DNA of 64,000 bases from positions 248,001 through 312,000 of the forward strand of contig JAQYUZ010000008.1 of the NCBI GenBank assembly GCA_033819885.1, given 5' to 3'. The notes below the pieces were generated by a model. It saw nothing but the letters and a program-made list of their open reading frames with translations, made no database searches and was not told where the DNA came from. This document shows, piece after piece, positions 11,066-23,147 of this stretch (positions are counted from its first letter, which is position 1; each line of letters starts with the position of its first letter). This stretch comes from Microbotryomycetes sp. JL201 (Eukaryota; Basidiomycota; Microbotryomycetes). The translations under genes were made by a program, and so were the position numbers.

Positions 11066-13221
11066 TCATGCCGCTCGCTTGTCCGACGTTCCCGTAACCG
11101 ATGCCACGCTCGCCTTGGTGACCGTAAACGACAACTTCGTCTGCTGTCGCGTGAGCCGCCCAGTGCCACTGGAACTCGTCGACGTACCACTCGCGGTCGA
11201 ACGAGTTGACGACGCAACGCTTGATGCCCTCGAGCGGTCACTCTTGACACTCGCTGCTCGAGAATTGATCTTGACCTGGTCCACTTTCGTATTAAGCGAC
11301 CTCAGACTGTCGGCTCCACCAGCGCTCTTCGTTTTGCCAAGTGCCAATGTGTCAGACTTTGACGCAATGCCAGCCGAGACGGGCAACGGCGGCAAAGCGT
11401 CCACAGGCAACTTGACGTCTTGACCAGTCCTGGCAGTGTTCCTCGCCATCTTTCTCCTCTCGCGTTCAATTTTGCCTATCCTCCTTTGCTCGGCTTTGTT
11501 TGCCGCCTCTCGCTTGTCTCGCTCGACCAAGTCGACAAATTCTTGCACGTCTCCGCGCAGCCACACGTCAAACACGTCCTTCCACTCTGTGCTCGGTTTT
11601 GGAAACTCATAGTTGAGATAGATGACATGCACAGGCGGAGGTTTTGGCATACGAGAGCGCTTGCTGCTCGTCGAAGCCATGCTCAATGAACTTTGAGCAC
11701 TCGCACTGGGCATTCTGCAATCGTCATCGTCGTCTTCGTCATCTCCCTCGTCGTCGCCTTGCACAGGCTGCCTAGGTGGTCGGATCACTTTGGCCAATTC
11801 GCGAACCAATCGCTTCGTACCCGGAACTTTGAGGCTTGTTCCGACGACAAGCAGCAAGTCTGGTCTGGCGCCCATCAAGTCTCGCCTTGTGATTTCTCCC
11901 ACCCGCTCGCCGTCCTTGTGCTCTTCTCCGTACAGAACCACGTCTGGTTTCAGTTTGCCGACGCCGCGTGAACGCACACCTTTCGATGCTCGAGTTTGGT
12001 CGACGGCGCGGCAAGTCGGGCACGAGATTGCTTGACCTGCCTCGAGCTCGGACAAGTACGGCGACACGGGCTGGGTCGTTGAACATTGTGCACATGACAT
12101 GGTGTTGAGCACGCCATGTAGCGGAATGCATTTTGGGATCTCGGCGTGCGCGGCCGTTGTCTGCGAGGATGTCGGTTCTTGAGGCGGCGACGGCGCTGGT
12201 GAAGGGTATGGCAAACCACACGCTTCTTGCTTGGCTGCCTGATCGTTCACTCGCTTCGTCACGTTGCCAAGAGTCGTTGGTGGTGCTGCTTTCGGTTTTG
12301 TCGGCGAACGAGGCGCGCGGCGAGGCGGCAACGGCAACGACTTGTCGCCCAAACCATATGACAAGCCTGCCTTTTTTTCGAGACCATCAATGTTTCTGTG
12401 CACGAGAATACCGTAAGTAAAGCCGAATTCCGGGGGCCGCGAGCGCGCGAGACTGACTGAGTGTATACGCGAAAGAGCTTGCCCTGGTCGTCGAGCGTCT
12501 TGAGAAAGCGATGAAACGGCGTGGGAGATGCTTTGTCTGCCATTCTCTTGAGCTCTGCGATCATACTAAAGAATATGGCCGCATTCTGCTCGCTCTGTGC
12601 AATTCCAATCATAAAGTGAGACGGGGATGGCCGCAGTCAGCGTTGGATTGTTGAGTGATTCGGGCGAGCGAGCAGCCGGAGCCAGTCGAATGCACTGAAT
12701 GGTGACTGGCCCAGCGAAAACGCATGAAAAATGTTGTTCTGGCTTACCTGGAACAGAGACGCATCGAACAAGTCCTTGCCCGAGCTCAGGCGCGCTTCCG
12801 GATACTGACGCTTGAGTGACTCGAATAGGCCGCCACTCGAACGAAAGTCGGGAATGCCAGACGCACATGAGATACCGGCACCTATAGGTTGAAACACGAG
12901 CAGTTCCGAGTTGCGTCAGCACACGAAGACCCGGTGAGCCCGTCGGTCGGCCGAGCTCGAAATTGGGTTGAGTGTCTCAGCGACTTTTAAGAGGCTTGCG
13001 CAAAAGCATGTTCGACGGCATCGCTCTGTAAGAGGCACAATACACTGACCACAAACGACTGCGACTTTTTTGGCCTTGTTGACGTGGGTAAGAACGCTCT
13101 GCAGCGAGACTTGGCTCGGGCCCGGCGCTGGGTCGAACGAGCACGGAAACGGCGGGAGCGCGCTCGCGGGGCACGGTTCGACGTCGCCAAATTCGACAAC
13201 AGGCAACGCGGATGATGCCAT
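11066..13221 (-). CDS. NAD-dependent protein deacetylase, Hst3/Hst4-type sirtuin
   Basis: Class I sirtuin resembling fungal Hst3/Hst4, which deacetylate histone H3 Lys56 and guard genome stability. Exons 13221-13050, 12881-12748, 12594-12458 and 12395-11066 give 590 residues. NAD-binding motifs are intact: VVCGAGISCASGIPDFRS across the first splice, then YTQNIDGLE near 145. The catalytic His is in IPLHGVLN near 243. Two zinc Cys pairs follow: CAQC near 251 and CPTC near 278. VVGTSLKVPGTKRLV completes the Rossmann fold. After the core is a block close to the Hst4 family end (VHVIYLNYEFPKPSTEWKDV), then about 150 basic, Ser-rich residues that look disordered and could carry nuclear targeting. 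The H3K56 role is inferred from the family. Confidence 0.93.
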
Positions 13222-13689
13222 GCCGGATCAAGGTCGGAGACAGTCGGGTTTCCGGCTGGGCGGAGCTCGCGGGCAGCGGTGAGGTCACTCGAGTCCGGCG
13301 AGTCGTTTAATGTTGTAGGAGCGCGTCTGTATCAAGAGCAGCAGATGACTGTCGAGAGTAAACAGCACGGGCGCCGCTGAGCCGGGCAAGATCTGCACAC
13401 GTTTGGATCGAAGCGCACACTCGGCAGGCGGATGTTTCAGCTGAGGCCGGCAGTGGTCATTCAACCCTGAGATCATTTACGCAGAGACTCTAGCCAAGAA
13501 ATGGCCGATCAATGTGATTCGGATTCATTACGGGTGTTGAGGGTGTATGTCAATTTCTGCAATGTGGGAGTAGCCCCCTATTCTCTCTTGGGGCCAGGCG
13601 AGCGTCCTCGGCTTTGACCTTGTGATCACCCCACCTCGCAGCCGCCAGGCAGCTCGCAGCAGCTTGCTCACGGACACGGCTCGAAGGAC
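13222..13689. promoter_or_regulatory. divergent intergenic region, sirtuin / Ser-rich protein 1
   Basis: These 468 bp between divergent starts hold no supported gene. Both promoters should be here. Confidence 0.5.
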
Positions 13690-15097
13690 ATGGGGTCGCC
13701 ATCGAGCAGCTCGAGCTCGCTCGTGGACGACGAGCCGCCGTCGCCCACGGGGCCACTGTTCCACCCCGTGCCGCCGCCGTGCACCAACCACGGCATATTG
13801 CGCAATGGCCCGACGAGCCCGCCTACCAAACAAAGTGGTTTGCCCGTCGCAGGGCCATCTGTTGCGCCTCCAGCCGCAACGTCGTCGTCAGCAACCGAGC
13901 CTCTGCGGCGGCGAGGGGCGTCGATCGTTGCCAAAGTCGTGTCCATCACAGCCACACCGCCCGAGCACTACCGTGACTTGGAGCTAGAACTCCCTCGACA
14001 CAGCCCGCCACTTGGCGAGGGCAGGCTCAGTCGCAGCAACAGCTTGAGCCGCGCGCCCGACCACCACTCGTACAGTGACGACAGCGACAACGAGCACGTC
14101 GACGACATTGAAGGCATCCAACGTCGCAAATCGGATTGTGAAAAAGTAAAGTTTGCACCTTTGCCGCCCGGCCGCCGTCAGTACAGGTCAGTCGGCCCGT
14201 GTTCCCACGGGTTCCCTTCTCCGCGGTATTTTTGGGCGTTGGGCCCCGCTCTGCCCTGCCCTGCCTGCTCCGCCGCCCGCGCACGCGCGCGCAACGAACT
14301 GGCCAGTCCGGCCCGAGAGACGCGCATTGCTGACACATATCGCGTCTCTTGATGGTGTACAGAAGCAACTCGTTGAGTTTAGGCGTCGCAGCGCGCGCAA
14401 AAATGATCAGTGCACAGGGTGCACCCTTTGATCCGCGACAGGCTCGCTTTGCAGGTGAGTGAGCGCTTCGAGCTAGATCGACAATGATTGCTTGGACTCT
14501 GACGTAAGGCGCAACAACTTGACAACAGGACCGCAACAGCAGTGGTACACAGGTGGTACTCTCCCCGAAGACGTCTACACAATAAAGGATGTTCAGCGCG
14601 GCATCCAAAACATCTGGTCCAGAGTCAAGCGCCGTCGCTCAACGTCGTCTGCAAGCTCAAACTCCAACTCGGAGACGAGCGGCAACCAGCAAGAGTCGAG
14701 AGAAATGGAGATCAGGCAGAAGGGCAAGACGAAAGAGATTGAGCACATTGAGGAAGTTGACGAGCACGATGAGGACGACGAAGAAGACCAGATCGAGACG
14801 CCAAAGCAAGAGAGGTCTGTCAGTGGCATCGACGGCACTGAAGAAGATGGATCAGAAGAGAGTGAACGAGGTCGGTCAAGTCAGAGACAGCTCATGCCCG
14901 ACAATGTTGGTCTCGATGTACCGCCACCAACCCGGCGCGAATCGGTCGATTCGTCAACGACGGGTGCCTCGTCAAGCGTCGGTCCAAAGACGCCCGAAGA
15001 CTTTTCTCATGCTTTACCTGATACAGGAGACGGGATTAATCGCAAGGGCAAGGGCAAGGGCAAAGCGGTCATGCGCGAGAGCGTCTCGACCAGCTGA
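13690..15097 (+). CDS. Ser-rich disordered protein 1 with KVKFAPLP motif, unknown function
   Basis: Exons 13690-14186, 14363-14454 and 14529-15097 encode 385 residues. Most is low complexity (Ser/Pro N-terminus, acidic middle such as EEVDEHDEDDEEDQ, C-terminal KGKGKGKGK). The likely conserved core is around residue 150-195: KVKFAPLPPGRRQYRSNSLS followed by LGVAARAKM, which two introns split without losing frame. KVKF fits the RVxF docking motif for type 1 phosphatase, so a PP1 regulator is possible but unproven. The next gene downstream has a related HFAPLPK segment, suggesting the two may be related. I do not recognise a named family. Confidence 0.7.
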
Positions 15098-15291
15098 GTG
15101 GCACAAATTTTGCAGGAGTTAGTTTCATAGAAGGTCATCGTATATCTTTGTTGTTTCAAGCATCGTAGTTATTGCATTCTCGCCGTGTCATGGGATCTGG
15201 ATTCTGGAAGCCAAGGCGGTTCTTGACATCCGACGATATTGAGGCGCGGTCGAAGCAGAGGCACGATTGCCGGCAGTCGTCAAAGGCGACA

Positions 15292-17042
15292 ATGAGTGAC
15301 TCTCTCGCCGCAAAACCGGTGCCTGTGACGACTCGGCCGTCGGCGCCGAGCACAGCTGGCATCGCGGCCCCGCTCGCCGTACCTGGCACTGCAGCGCACG
15401 CGGGCGGCGCTCATCACTCGATCATGCTGTCGCCATCAGGCACGCATACACCAACTGGCTCAATTCTGCTCAACAAGACAGGGTCGTCGCCTGGGTCGCG
15501 CACGACCAGTCCGCCGCCTGCGTCATCCACGCTGCTCCAAACCCCGATCGACGCCAGCGCGTCCCACGATGCTGCCAACAGCGCACGGACGCCGTCTCCG
15601 ATCTTGTCGACCGGCTCGCCGTCTTTCACTTCGCCCTTTGGTGCGCCGTCGACAGCTGACGCGAGCGGAACGACGAGTCCATCGCCGCACCTCGCCCAGT
15701 CGCCAGGTGCAAACACAGCGTCATCGACATTCGCAGGTGCAGTTTCCGCTATCGATGAGTCGCAAAAGTCGTCCAAGGCGTCAAGTCCGCACTGCCACTT
15801 TGCGCCGTTACCCAAAGTCGACCAAGATCACCGCCCGAGCACGAGACGCAATTCGTCAGTGTCGGGTCAAAACAGAGTCAAGCCATTTGTGGCTCATGCG
15901 ACAAACACGACGACGGTGGCCGGTGAGTTTTCTTTTGAGAGATGCGTTCACATTTGTGGCGTGTGCCCAACTGCATGACGGCGGTAGACTGACATCGTCA
16001 CTCGACAGCCGACACAAACGATGCGTATTCTACCCGTTTGGACGGTGAACACCTTGGCCGAGCTTTACAAGGTTTGTCGTTGCAACCTTCGCCTCGCCCA
16101 GGCCGTTCACGTCACGGGTCCGAACAACCAAGCGCCGACCGCAGCTCGTCGCCTTCCCCAAGTCGTCGCAACTTGTACGCCGCCGACCGTCAAATGGCTC
16201 CTCCGTCGACAGGCTCTGGCCACAGCTCACGCAATCATTCGCCAGCGATGAGCCGACGCGCGTCGACAGATGCCATGTCTTTGCACTACATAGAAGGCAG
16301 CGGCATCAGTAAGGGAATCAAGGAACCTCATACGCAACTTCCACCGCGTTTGATCAGAAGAGAGTCGTCGACATCTCGCGAACGTGAGCGTCAAATGTTT
16401 GAAAACAGGGAACGCGAACTCGAATTTGAGAGGCAACGTATGCGCGAGCACAAGTCTGAGGAGTCGAGAGACAGGCAGGCTAGTGGAGGCGGAGGAGGTG
16501 GAGTTGGTCTCGGCTCAACCTCACTAAGCAGGACGGCCAGTCCGATTGGACAAGATGCTGCTCCTCAAGTTGGCACTAGGAAACCCATGTTTGTTGAACC
16601 GTCTGCCGAGGAGAGGACGAAACCTCCAAAGCGGCCAACGAACGAAGAGATTGTAGAGATTGAACCAGGTGAAGAAAACAACAAGCAGGACGAGCTTGAA
16701 GAGGTGGCAGAAGAAGACGAGGATGACGAGGACGGCAATGGCAACGGCACGAATGAAGAGGAGGGAGACGATGACGAAGATGACGATGGCGATGACAATG
16801 ACGAAGACAATGAGGATGACGCAGAAGAACAGGAAGCTGCAGCTGAGCGAGCGACCAGTCGAGGAGCGGCTGTCGAGGTGAGATGAACCTGTGCGTTCTT
16901 TGATACAGCGCCAGTGACTGACCCTCCTTCATGATGCCCGTGACAGGTCGTTCATTGGCACAAGGATGAAGAAGACGACCACCAAAGCCACGAGGAAGAG
17001 TATGAGCACCCAGCTGTTGGCGGTGCCACCGAAAGTCGATAG
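15292..17042 (+). CDS. Ser-rich disordered protein 2 with HFAPLP motif, unknown function
   Basis: Exons 15292-15922, 16009-16877 and 16947-17042 give 531 residues. The N-terminal 160 residues are Ser/Thr/Pro/Ala repeats typical of disorder. HFAPLPK with a following RRNSSVSGQ occurs near residue 170, comparable to the motif in the gene just upstream. Later come an Arg/Glu-rich likely coiled coil (RERERQMFENRERELEFERQ) and a very acidic tract (runs of Asp/Glu near 455-500). The last exon ends in an acidic His-rich tail. The ATG at 15292 was chosen; an in-frame ATG at 15190 would add 34 residues. Function unknown; possibly a diverged tandem relative of its neighbour. Confidence 0.65.
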
Positions 17043-17694
17043 CAACCGCCTCGGAGATCACGCTTGTTCATAACGCCAGTTGAAGTCCCGGTTTATTTCT
17101 CTCTGTCAACGATCTTGTCCTCCCTCCGCGTTTCTTGCTTTCATGGTCTCGCATCCGGGAATTTTTTTGTCCATAGCTCCAGTGATTCTCCTACGAGCGC
17201 CTAGTGTATGTAATGTTATACCAACTCGTGTCGTTGAATTTTGCTCTGTCTGCCTTTTTCGTTGATCAAATCCGACCATCGTTGTCTCAGAAGTCGGTCG
17301 GACGCGTTCCTTTGGCTCTTTCTTTCCGAGGATCACACGTCACAAGCAGCGCTCTCCTTTGGCAGTGTTTCCCTTTCTTGAGTAAGCCTGGCAGCTCCGT
17401 CGGCCTGCATTGTCAACGGCAGCGTCGCTGTAGAAAGTGCCGGATTCGGCTCGAGCGCGTAGCGCGGGCGCGTGCCTGGACAGAGTCCAGCATCGAATAA
17501 GCGCTGATCCGCACTACGTTACGCAGGTCTGCGGCCCACCAATTGCCCGAACTCAGGCCAGAGGAACTGTCAGCGACCGTATCGGCGCTGGTGTGCGCTC
17601 GGGGACGCGTCCACAGGCGGGGCGCTCAGGTCGCCTTGAATCGCACAGCAGGCATCATATCGAGGGAAAGACGACGACGAGGTACATCGGTCCA
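17043..17694. promoter_or_regulatory. intergenic region upstream of the Cdc4-like gene
   Basis: 652 bp between two plus-strand genes. From 17437 the frame of the Cdc4-like protein is already open but has no ATG, so either this is leader or an upstream coding exon exists that I cannot place. The pyrimidine-rich 17100-17290 part may be promoter or a leader intron. Confidence 0.5.
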
Positions 17695-20600
17695 ATGACA
17701 TCCCATAGCCAGAGAACCTCGACAGCGGGTCATACAAGCGCGGTCAGACCGGTCGCCGCCCAGGGCAGATCTGTCAGGCACCACTCGACAGGCCAGCATT
17801 CAGTGCGGCCCGGTCCCACAACTACAAGCGCTGGCAAGATTCAGGAGACCATGTTCGATGCTGTCGACTCGGGAGACGATGTAGCTGCTCAACAGTTGCA
17901 GCAGATCAACTGGTCCATGCCAAATCAGGGCCAACGACGAAGATCGACTTCGGACGAAACGAGACAAGACCATGCTGTAAACTCCGCACAAAGCGCCGAA
18001 TACTCAGAGATTCACCTTGCTCCCGCGACGCGCACCTCTGTCGTCACAACCACCACAACGACGACAGTCCATTTTGCTCCGATCCTGGTTCCGCGGTCAC
18101 TGCCGATCAAGCAACGGCACTCGAGCTTCACATCTTCAAATCAACCGCCAACGACACCCCAGTCGAGCTTGCTGCAATTTCTAGAAACGGAAGAGAGGCG
18201 GCACAATGGCGCGACCGAGCTCGACCCAAAGTTGTACCCGCTATCGCAGACTCCGTATCCTGGCGGACTGCGAAGGTTCAAAATGAAGCTCGGAAACGTT
18301 GACGGCACGTTTTACGAAAGTGGACGAGAGGCTTCTGGCAGCACAATGGCTCCAGAACGACGCGAGAGCGCCGCTGATGTGCCCTACGAACTCGTCGATA
18401 GCGTCGGCTCGTCGATCGCCCTCGCACCTGACGGCGACAAGCGCAAGACGCTTCTTCATCTAACAAAGGCGGACCACAAAGCCACATTGGCATCGCGGAG
18501 AGCGGCAGCTCGACGTTCGAGAACGACAACAGGCAATAGTCAGGTGGCCACTTCTGTTACATCGCACCTCGCGATCAACGAGCAAGACGAAGTTATGGCC
18601 GACGACACTGCTCCGCAGCAGTCTCCTGGTCCCCCTCGAAAACGTCCGCGAGAGAGCCCGCCGTCGCCGGCGGCAGAGCCCGCCGAGAGCATGTCGTTTG
18701 CAGAAGATCGCAATGAGATCACACCGCTCTCGCCCGGAAGCTTGCAGCGCTTGCCCACCAATGCTGGTTCGCTACCCTCGCCCAACTTGTCACCTCCGAG
18801 TCCAGTTCCCACATTTGTGGGCGACAATGGCGCCAAAAATGACGCCACAGAGGTCGACGAGGACATTCGACAACCCGACTTTGGTTCTGGCTACGGCCTT
18901 GCAACTTTGTCAGCCTTGCCGGATGTCGTGCAGTCCTTCGACCAATTACCTCCTCAACTGCAGTCGTACTTCCTTTTTACGCTGCTCAAGCGATCATCCG
19001 TGCCCGTTTTGCAGACGATCAACAACATCATTTCCCCTGCCCTTCGTCGAGATTTTCTGACTGACCTACCCCCCGAACTGGGTGTACACGTGCTCGGTTT
19101 CCTCGATCATCAATCGCTCTGTCGAGCGTCCGTCGTCTGTCGAGGTTGGCGTAGGTTGACCGACGGAGAATGGCGCGTGTGGAAGCAGCGACTCGTTCAG
19201 GACGGGCTGTTGGTCGGTGATGGCAGCGAGGAGAGGGACGCGGCAGAAATCATGCACGGGAGGAAAGAGAATCTGTTTCTCAAGCGTTGGCGAGCTGGCG
19301 TTTGGGAGGAGCCTGTGAGTTGAGCAGCAGCTAGACATGAGAAATGCGCGCGAGAGATTGACGCCAAGCGTACCGGCGCAGCCGCTTACGACTTGGTCGG
19401 GTAAAACGGACGACGGGTTTGACCCGACAGAGAGCCAACCTGCTGGTGGCCGACGCATGTCCAATGTTCGTCTCGCTTCTCCTTCGTCCTCTCGCGAGTC
19501 GTCGCCTTTTGGCGGGTCGAGTCATTTTACACACCCGTACAAGACGCTCTACCGCCGTCGGTTCCTGGTTCGACGCAACTGGCAGACAAAGGCGCCCATC
19601 CGGACGACCTTTTCGTGCAACTCAAACAGCGTCATCACGAGCCTGCAGTTTGACAAAGACAAGGTGGTGTCTGCGTCGGACGACCACTCGATCAATGTGT
19701 TCGACACCCGCACCGGCGCTCGCAAAGCCAGATTGTCGGACCACGACGGCGGCGTTTGGGCGTTGCAGTACATCGGCAACGTGTTAGTGTCGGGTTCGAC
19801 TGATCGCACTGTGCGAGTGTGGGACCTCGACCGAGCAAAGTGCACGCACACGTTTGTTGGACATACGTCGACCGTGCGCTGCCTTCAGATCGTCGAGCCA
19901 GAAAACATCAACCCTGACGGTAGCGGCGCGCCAATCTGGGAACCGCCATTCCCACTGATTGTTACTGGCTCGCGCGATTGGTCATTGCGAGTCTGGAAGC
20001 TACCGTTTCCTGGTCGTGACGCCGAGTACCACCCTATCGTACCTCAGAGCCCGACGGACGAGAACATCGACCCAGGCGACAATCCTTACCACCTTCGTCA
20101 CCTCGCTGGTCATCGTCACGCAGTTCGAGCTCTAGCGGCCCGCGGGCGTACGCTCGTCTCCGGATCATACGACTGCTCAGTGCGTGTCTGGGACATCTTG
20201 ACAGGAGAGTGCAAGCACAGGCTACAAGGTCACACGCAAAAAGTTTACTCTGTTGTATACGACCACCAGAGACAGCAATGCGCGTCTGGCTCGATGGATG
20301 GCACGGTCAGATTATGGTCAACAACGACGGGGGAATGCATCGTCATGCTCGACGGTCACTCGTCACTTGTTGGGCTGCTCGGTTTGTCACACAAGCACCT
20401 CGTATCTGCTGCAGCCGACTCGACGTTGCGCGTTTGGAATCCAGAGACGGGTTCGTACCAACATACTCTCGCGGCACACTCTGGCGCCATCACGTGTTTT
20501 CAACATGATGCTCACAAAGTCATAAGCGGGTCCGACGGGACTCTGAAGATGTGGGACGTCAATGATGGATCTTTTACGAGAGACTTGATCACGGGTTTGA

Positions 20601-21172
20601 CCGGAGTTTGGCAAGTCGCTTTTGATGAAAGGTTTTGCGTCGCCGCTGTCCAGCGTGGAGGGCAGAGCGAGTTCGAGGTTATGGACTTTGGATCTGTCGA
20701 CGATCACGAGTCGACTGCGGATGAAGAGGGTGGACTCGTTGATGACAGTTCGGGTGACGAAATGCAAACATTTGATCTGAGGTCGACAGCGTCGGTCGCT
20801 TCGAGTGGTGGCGGGCAAAGAAGGTCTTTCGAACGGTCCAGTCGACCCGAACTCAGGGTCGTGCCGGACGCGATGGCGAGTACGTCATATAGAGGCAGAG
20901 TCGTTCGCCGAACACCAAGCACGAGAAACCTAGCGGCGGCGGCGGCGGCAGCAGCAGCATCTGGCTCGTCGAATGATGTCAGTTTCAGGTTGGCTTCGAG
21001 ACGACGTGGATCGACGAGTGCAGCTACTCAGACGCCAGACAATGGCTCTTCAAGATTCGTTGCGCCAAACGCTCCTCGGTTGGGTGCCCTGGACGACGAT
21101 CAAGTTTTGACGACGGCAATTGCGAACAGGATGCATGTCGACGACATGGACCAAGATCAACAAGAGCGATGA
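17695..21172 (+). CDS. F-box/WD40 protein, Cdc4/Pop1-like SCF substrate receptor
   Basis: Likely substrate receptor of an SCF ubiquitin ligase. Two exons, 17695-19314 and 19382-21172, give 1136 residues; the acceptor is the least certain point. Residues 1-450 are disordered, with many Ser-Pro/Thr-Pro sites. The F-box is at about 452-498 (FLTDLPPELGVHVLGFLDHQ...). Eight WD40-type blades follow from about 615 to 960, starting VITSLQFDKDKVVSASDDHS, with repeated GHxxxVR and VSGSxDxxVRVWD motifs. A linker before the blades has FTHPYKTLYRRRFLVRRNW, as in Cdc4. The C-terminal 170 residues are Ser-rich with an eight-Ala run encoded near 20935-20960. Substrates would be phosphorylated cell-cycle proteins by analogy with Cdc4. 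Confidence 0.92.
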
Positions 21173-21318
21173 CATATCTGTGCCATTCTAGACCAGAGAC
21201 ACTCTTACTGCCTTATTGTTCAGGTATTCTGTGATTTCCTTTCTGTTGCAATACCTCCCGCATGTGTCTCGTTGAGATTATATTGTCAAATCCAAACTAA
21301 GGTCCTCTCTTACTCGTT

Positions 21319-22939
21319 TCACATGGTTTGTCTAGCTCGAGATTGTTTCGTCATTCTCGGATCTCCTTGATCGAGCGAGTATTTCGGACCGTGAATTCTC
21401 TGTCCAATATAATCCGCTTGAAAGAAATTTGTCCTGACTTGATCTTCTTCTTTGAATCGTTCTGTGACTTTCATCGATGGCTCGTTCACGTTGGCGTTTA
21501 CGTTTGTCGATTGTTCTTTGTGATCTGCAAAGTCTACCGTCGAATCTGAGGCCGCAGGACCACCGAAGGTTGGCGTTTCTACCGGTGAAAGAATTTCCGA
21601 AATCGATGGCAAGCTCGATCGAGTAGTTGACGATGTCGTCCTTGGTGTCGTTGCGAAAATCAGGCTAGGTGGCTTCGAAGCGAACCTCGTAACTTTGTGT
21701 CGAGATTGAAATTCTTGTTGAGCAACCAGCTCGGAAGGTAGCCGAGGTTGTGGATTTTGATGTTGCCGAGGGAATTGAAACGAAGAGAACGGTGCAGGCG
21801 AAGGTCGACTCGTTTGAAGAACAGGTGTCGGATCGCGAGACGTCGAAGGTGGCGCCTCGTTGTCAGATGAAAGTTTATAGAATCTTCGAGTATCAGGCAA
21901 GCGGTCTGCAGGTGGTTCTGATTTGGTCGTGTCGACAGACGAGTTGACGAACCACAAGTTCTTCAACGAGCGGGTCTCTTGCCCTCCATTCGTCGATTTT
22001 TTCGGTGGAATATACAATTCATGTGCGAAAGATTTTCTATCTCTTCGATGTCGACGGTATGAGCAGATTCCAATGACGATCAAGGCGAGACCGACAAGCG
22101 TTCCAACGATGGCGCCTGCTGCCTTTACTGCTTCGTCAGAGCCGTTCTCGATGTCGTGGTCGGTAGGAGACAAGTCGAGCGGGTTGATTGTAGGCAGAGG
22201 AGCAGAATTGACGAATGTCCCGCGTGCGTATGACGTCGTGCTTGCTGATGAGACTGAAGCCACGCTTTTAACTGACGTGGAAAATCCCCAAGGAGCTGTG
22301 CGGAGGACAGAGTCTGATCGCGGGCGCCACGTAGATGATTGCAAGGATGTAGTCTGAGAGTTTGGCGAGGATGTGCAAAAGGTTTGTCGGCCGTCGAGCG
22401 GAACTAGTGCCGGTCGCACGTCCGAACCCGATCTGCCCCAGAAAGTCAGATGAAGGACAATTCCGGACAATAGTGTGAGACGCACGCCGTAATGATTTTC
22501 AACGATTCGACCTTCAGCTCCGTCTTTCCGCGTCCCTTTGTGATTGTCACGGTGTGCACTGTGTCAAGCGCAAGCCCGACGACCCTGAACATCAGCGCCT
22601 TTGATCCCGACCCTTCAAATTCATAAGCGCGCTCCTCGTCAACGAGAACGTCAAACGGGCCATCGCTCAAGCCTGCAATCTCAATGGACTGGCCTGAGGC
22701 GAAAGCAAAGTTAAGCGAGCGCTCTATCGCAAAGCGAAAGCAAGCTGACCGCGAAACGCAAATGCTAGCTTGGCGCCTTCACTAGTAGTGCTTAGGACGA
22801 CAGAGTCGGGCTTTGTCGTCGATGTTGACCATGCTGGTTTAGGTTCAGCCCACACGAGGCTATTGGAGACGGAGAATGTTCGAACAAGCGCCTGCGCTCT
22901 CGACCCGGCGAGCAAGAGACAAAGCAAGGTGTAACGCAT
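21319..22939 (-). CDS. single-pass membrane protein with signal peptide, unknown function
   Basis: Exons 22939-22750, 22693-22486 and 22432-21319 encode 503 residues. A signal peptide (MRYTLLCLLLAGSRAQA) opens the protein. The outside part (about 20-230) looks beta-rich at first (VLVDEERAYEFEG, HTVTITKGRG) and then Ser/Thr-rich. One membrane helix lies near 234-256 (AAGAIVGTLVGLALIVIGI), followed by basic YRRHRRDRK, so the topology is type I. The inside tail of about 245 residues is Ser/Pro-rich and disordered. This layout is common in basidiomycete surface proteins that may act as sensors or wall anchors; no specific family was recognised. It converges on the Cdc4-like gene with 146 bp between stops. 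Confidence 0.8.
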
Positions 22940-23147
22940 CCTGCCGGAGGATTTGCGTCGAAGCAATGTCGCTTTTGTGGACCAGCCAACGTCAAGGAGG
23001 GAAAGAAAGGTGCGTCCGCGCGCAGCAGTCTACGGTGGCGTCTGTGCGCACGGATCGTCCGCGAGAGTGGGAACAATGGGCAGCCGGTGGTCGTTGCAAG
23101 CAGGACATGGCATTGCAACGCAGCTCAAATGTCCGATCTAGACCCAT

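Noticed and set aside
11066-13221. Sirtuin and RPA1, Mer3 and Nur1 as a genome-maintenance cluster
   Set aside because: They are far apart, mixed with unrelated genes and on different strands. Chance is sufficient.
16565-16810. Minus-strand frame of almost pure Ser/Pro
   Set aside because: It is the complement of the acidic Asp/Glu tract in Ser-rich protein 2.
20931-20960. GCG/GCA repeat as a microsatellite locus
   Set aside because: It is an in-frame eight-Ala run within the Cdc4-like C-terminus; short and imperfect, explained by coding.
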